Shown here one piece after another: positions 5,658 through 6,675 of a stretch of 6,675 bases of DNA. Numbering within the stretch: the stretch's first letter is position 1; each line of letters starts with the position of its first letter. This DNA comes from Methanobacteriota archaeon (GTDB lineage Archaea > Methanobacteriota > Methanobacteria > Methanobacteriales > Methanobacteriaceae): the NCBI GenBank assembly GCA_023430285.1, contig JAEZAV010000009.1, forward strand, positions 1 through 6,675, written 5' to 3'. The position numbers were made by a program, and so were the translations under genes. Under the pieces are notes generated by a model. The model worked only from the letters and a program-made list of their open reading frames with translations, was not told the DNA's origin and made no database searches.

Positions 5658-6599
5658 ATGACAGGATACACTGTTAAACTAATTGAACCCCAAGCAAAGG
5701 ATGCCATGTTTGATGAGCTTGTAAACAAAGTCAGATATGAAAGGAAGGCCAATATTAACGGGGCTTGTGTTAAATTATTAACTGACAACCATGACTTTAA
5801 GGAGGAGTGGGAAGACAACTTCAAATTCATGAACGAAGATATAAGGCCCCACGCCAAAATTTTCACGGTTGATGACGGGGGAGAACTCGAAGTTCTCTAC
5901 GAACCTGTTTCGAAGACCTGTATCATTAAAAATTGTGACTACTATGGTTGGGTTAAGAGCATAGCTCTGGCAGTTATATCAGACTTCTTTGAGGAGTACC
6001 ATTCTGTACACAGGAGATACTCTGTCCACGGATCAACAGTGGACTACGAAGGCCATGCCATAGCACTTATAGGTCCTCCGGGTACAGGTAAAAGTACGTT
6101 GACCTATGGATTACTCCAAGACAGGGACTTTAATTACATCTCTGATGATTGGTTTTTCACCAAACTGTTTGAAAATGCGACTGTTGTCTACGCATCAGAA
6201 AAAAATAGTTACATCAGAGACGATATAATCGATGTTTGGCCATGTTTCACAGAAGAACTCAAAGGTGTCAAGCTAGATAATAAGGGCAGAGGATTGGCTG
6301 ACGTTAACACCCTTTTTAAGGGTAGGAGCAGGGAAAGCTCGACACTCATGTCAGTTGTACTCCTTGAGAGAGATATTAACCATCCTCCATTTAAAAAGCT
6401 TGAACTTGAAGAGGCCATGAAGTTCATGAAAGAAAAGGATTTCTGTAATCCTCATCAACTGGTAAAAGACAACAGAAAATTCAAACTCAGATACAACTTC
6501 TTCAGGGAAGTTTTCAGCAAACTCGATGTTTACCTCTTAAATATTATAGAAACCCCTGAACAAAGTCTTGAAAGAATTAAAAAACTCGCAAAAAGGTGA
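5658..6599 (+). CDS. HPr kinase/phosphorylase-like P-loop protein
   Basis: This 313-residue protein has a C-terminal half resembling the HprK catalytic domain: SVHGSTVDYEGHAIALIG (122-139) leads into the Walker A loop GPPGTGKST (139-147), followed by NYISDDWFF (159-167). This is the order VHG, strand, Walker A, helix, ADD/SDD known in bacterial HPr kinase/phosphorylase. The N-terminal part (about 1-115) does not look like the HprK N-terminal domain and I do not recognise it. The HprK C-terminal signature after the P-loop is not clear to me, so phosphorylase activity cannot be claimed. Methanobacteria generally lack a sugar PTS, so HPr is an unlikely substrate; a small molecule or another protein is more plausible. 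It sits between DHQ synthase II and thpR, and its TGA lies within the thpR Shine-Dalgarno site. Confidence 0.82.
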   Translation: MTGYTVKLIEPQAKDAMFDELVNKVRYERKANINGACVKLLTDNHDFKEEWEDNFKFMNEDIRPHAKIFTVDDGGELEVLYEPVSKTCIIKNCDYYGWVKSIALAVISDFFEEYHSVHRRYSVHGSTVDYEGHAIALIGPPGTGKSTLTYGLLQDRDFNYISDDWFFTKLFENATVVYASEKNSYIRDDIIDVWPCFTEELKGVKLDNKGRGLADVNTLFKGRSRESSTLMSVVLLERDINHPPFKKLELEEAMKFMKEKDFCNPHQLVKDNRKFKLRYNFFREVFSKLDVYLLNIIETPEQSLERIKKLAKR

Positions 6600-6601
6600 T
6601 T
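6594..6601 (+). promoter_or_regulatory. Shine-Dalgarno site of thpR overlapping the upstream stop codon
   Basis: AGGTGATT ends 5 nt before ATG 6607 and contains the TGA (6597-6599) of the kinase-like gene. The overlap points to co-transcription and possibly coupled translation. Confidence 0.65.
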
Positions 6602-6606
6602 GAACA

Positions 6607-6675
6607 ATGAGGGCATTTCTCGCGGTGGATTTAGATCCAAACTTAACCTACAAAATAATGAACATCCAAAAACAG
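6607..6675 (+). CDS. thpR: RNA 2',3'-cyclic phosphodiesterase (ThpR/LigT), N-terminus (partial)
   Basis: Only the first 23 residues are present before the window ends. MRAFLAVDLDPNL followed by KIMNIQKQ is the characteristic opening of the ThpR/LigT 2H phosphoesterase family, where the first strand reads RxFxAxD/E. These enzymes hydrolyse 2',3'-cyclic phosphate ends of RNA and were first described as 2'-5' RNA ligases. The two HxT/S catalytic motifs lie downstream, outside the window, so the call rests on the N-terminal pattern only. The gene starts 7 nt after the kinase-like gene. Confidence 0.75.
   Translation, partial: MRAFLAVDLDPNLTYKIMNIQKQ

Overview
The window looks like chromosomal DNA from a methanogenic archaeon, most probably Methanobacteriales (Methanobacterium-like). 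The evidence is a shikimate-pathway entry made of ADH synthase plus type II 3-dehydroquinate synthase, an archaeal-type aspartyl-tRNA synthetase tail, a ThpR/LigT start, AT-rich spacers with TATA-like boxes and oligo-T stretches, and strong AGGTGAT-type Shine-Dalgarno sites. The order is inferred from family resemblance; no database search was run. No rRNA, tRNA, CRISPR array, insertion sequence or phage gene was seen.

Left part (1-1700): the 3' end of aspS, an oligo-T terminator, then a complete HI0933/BaiN-family flavoprotein with its own likely promoter and a T8 stretch behind it.

Middle part (1700-3005), the least explained section: a 76-residue, half-charged protein carrying three DLLE motifs lies behind a promoter region that holds a direct repeat and an inverted repeat. 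It converges on a 206-residue protein on the minus strand, with an N-terminal coiled coil and four predicted membrane helices. Nested inverted repeats sit between the two. A divergent AT-rich intergenic region follows.

Right part (3006-6675): five genes all on the plus strand. These are a small SAM-dependent methyltransferase, ADH synthase 13 nt later, 3-dehydroquinate synthase II after a 64-nt gap containing a perfect 14-bp palindrome and two T7 tracts, an HPr-kinase-like P-loop protein, and the start of thpR. ADH synthase and DHQ synthase II catalyse consecutive steps that make 3-dehydroquinate without the DAHP/AroB route, feeding aromatic amino acid synthesis. The kinase-like protein and thpR are tightly linked: the kinase stop codon lies inside the thpR Shine-Dalgarno site. 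Whether the kinase has anything to do with the aromatic pathway is unknown.

The main candidates for something undescribed are the archaeal HprK-like kinase, the DLLE-repeat protein with its elaborate upstream region, and the palindrome between the two aromatic-pathway genes. For several genes the first possible start (TTG or GTG) lies in the Shine-Dalgarno site, and I moved the start to the following ATG.
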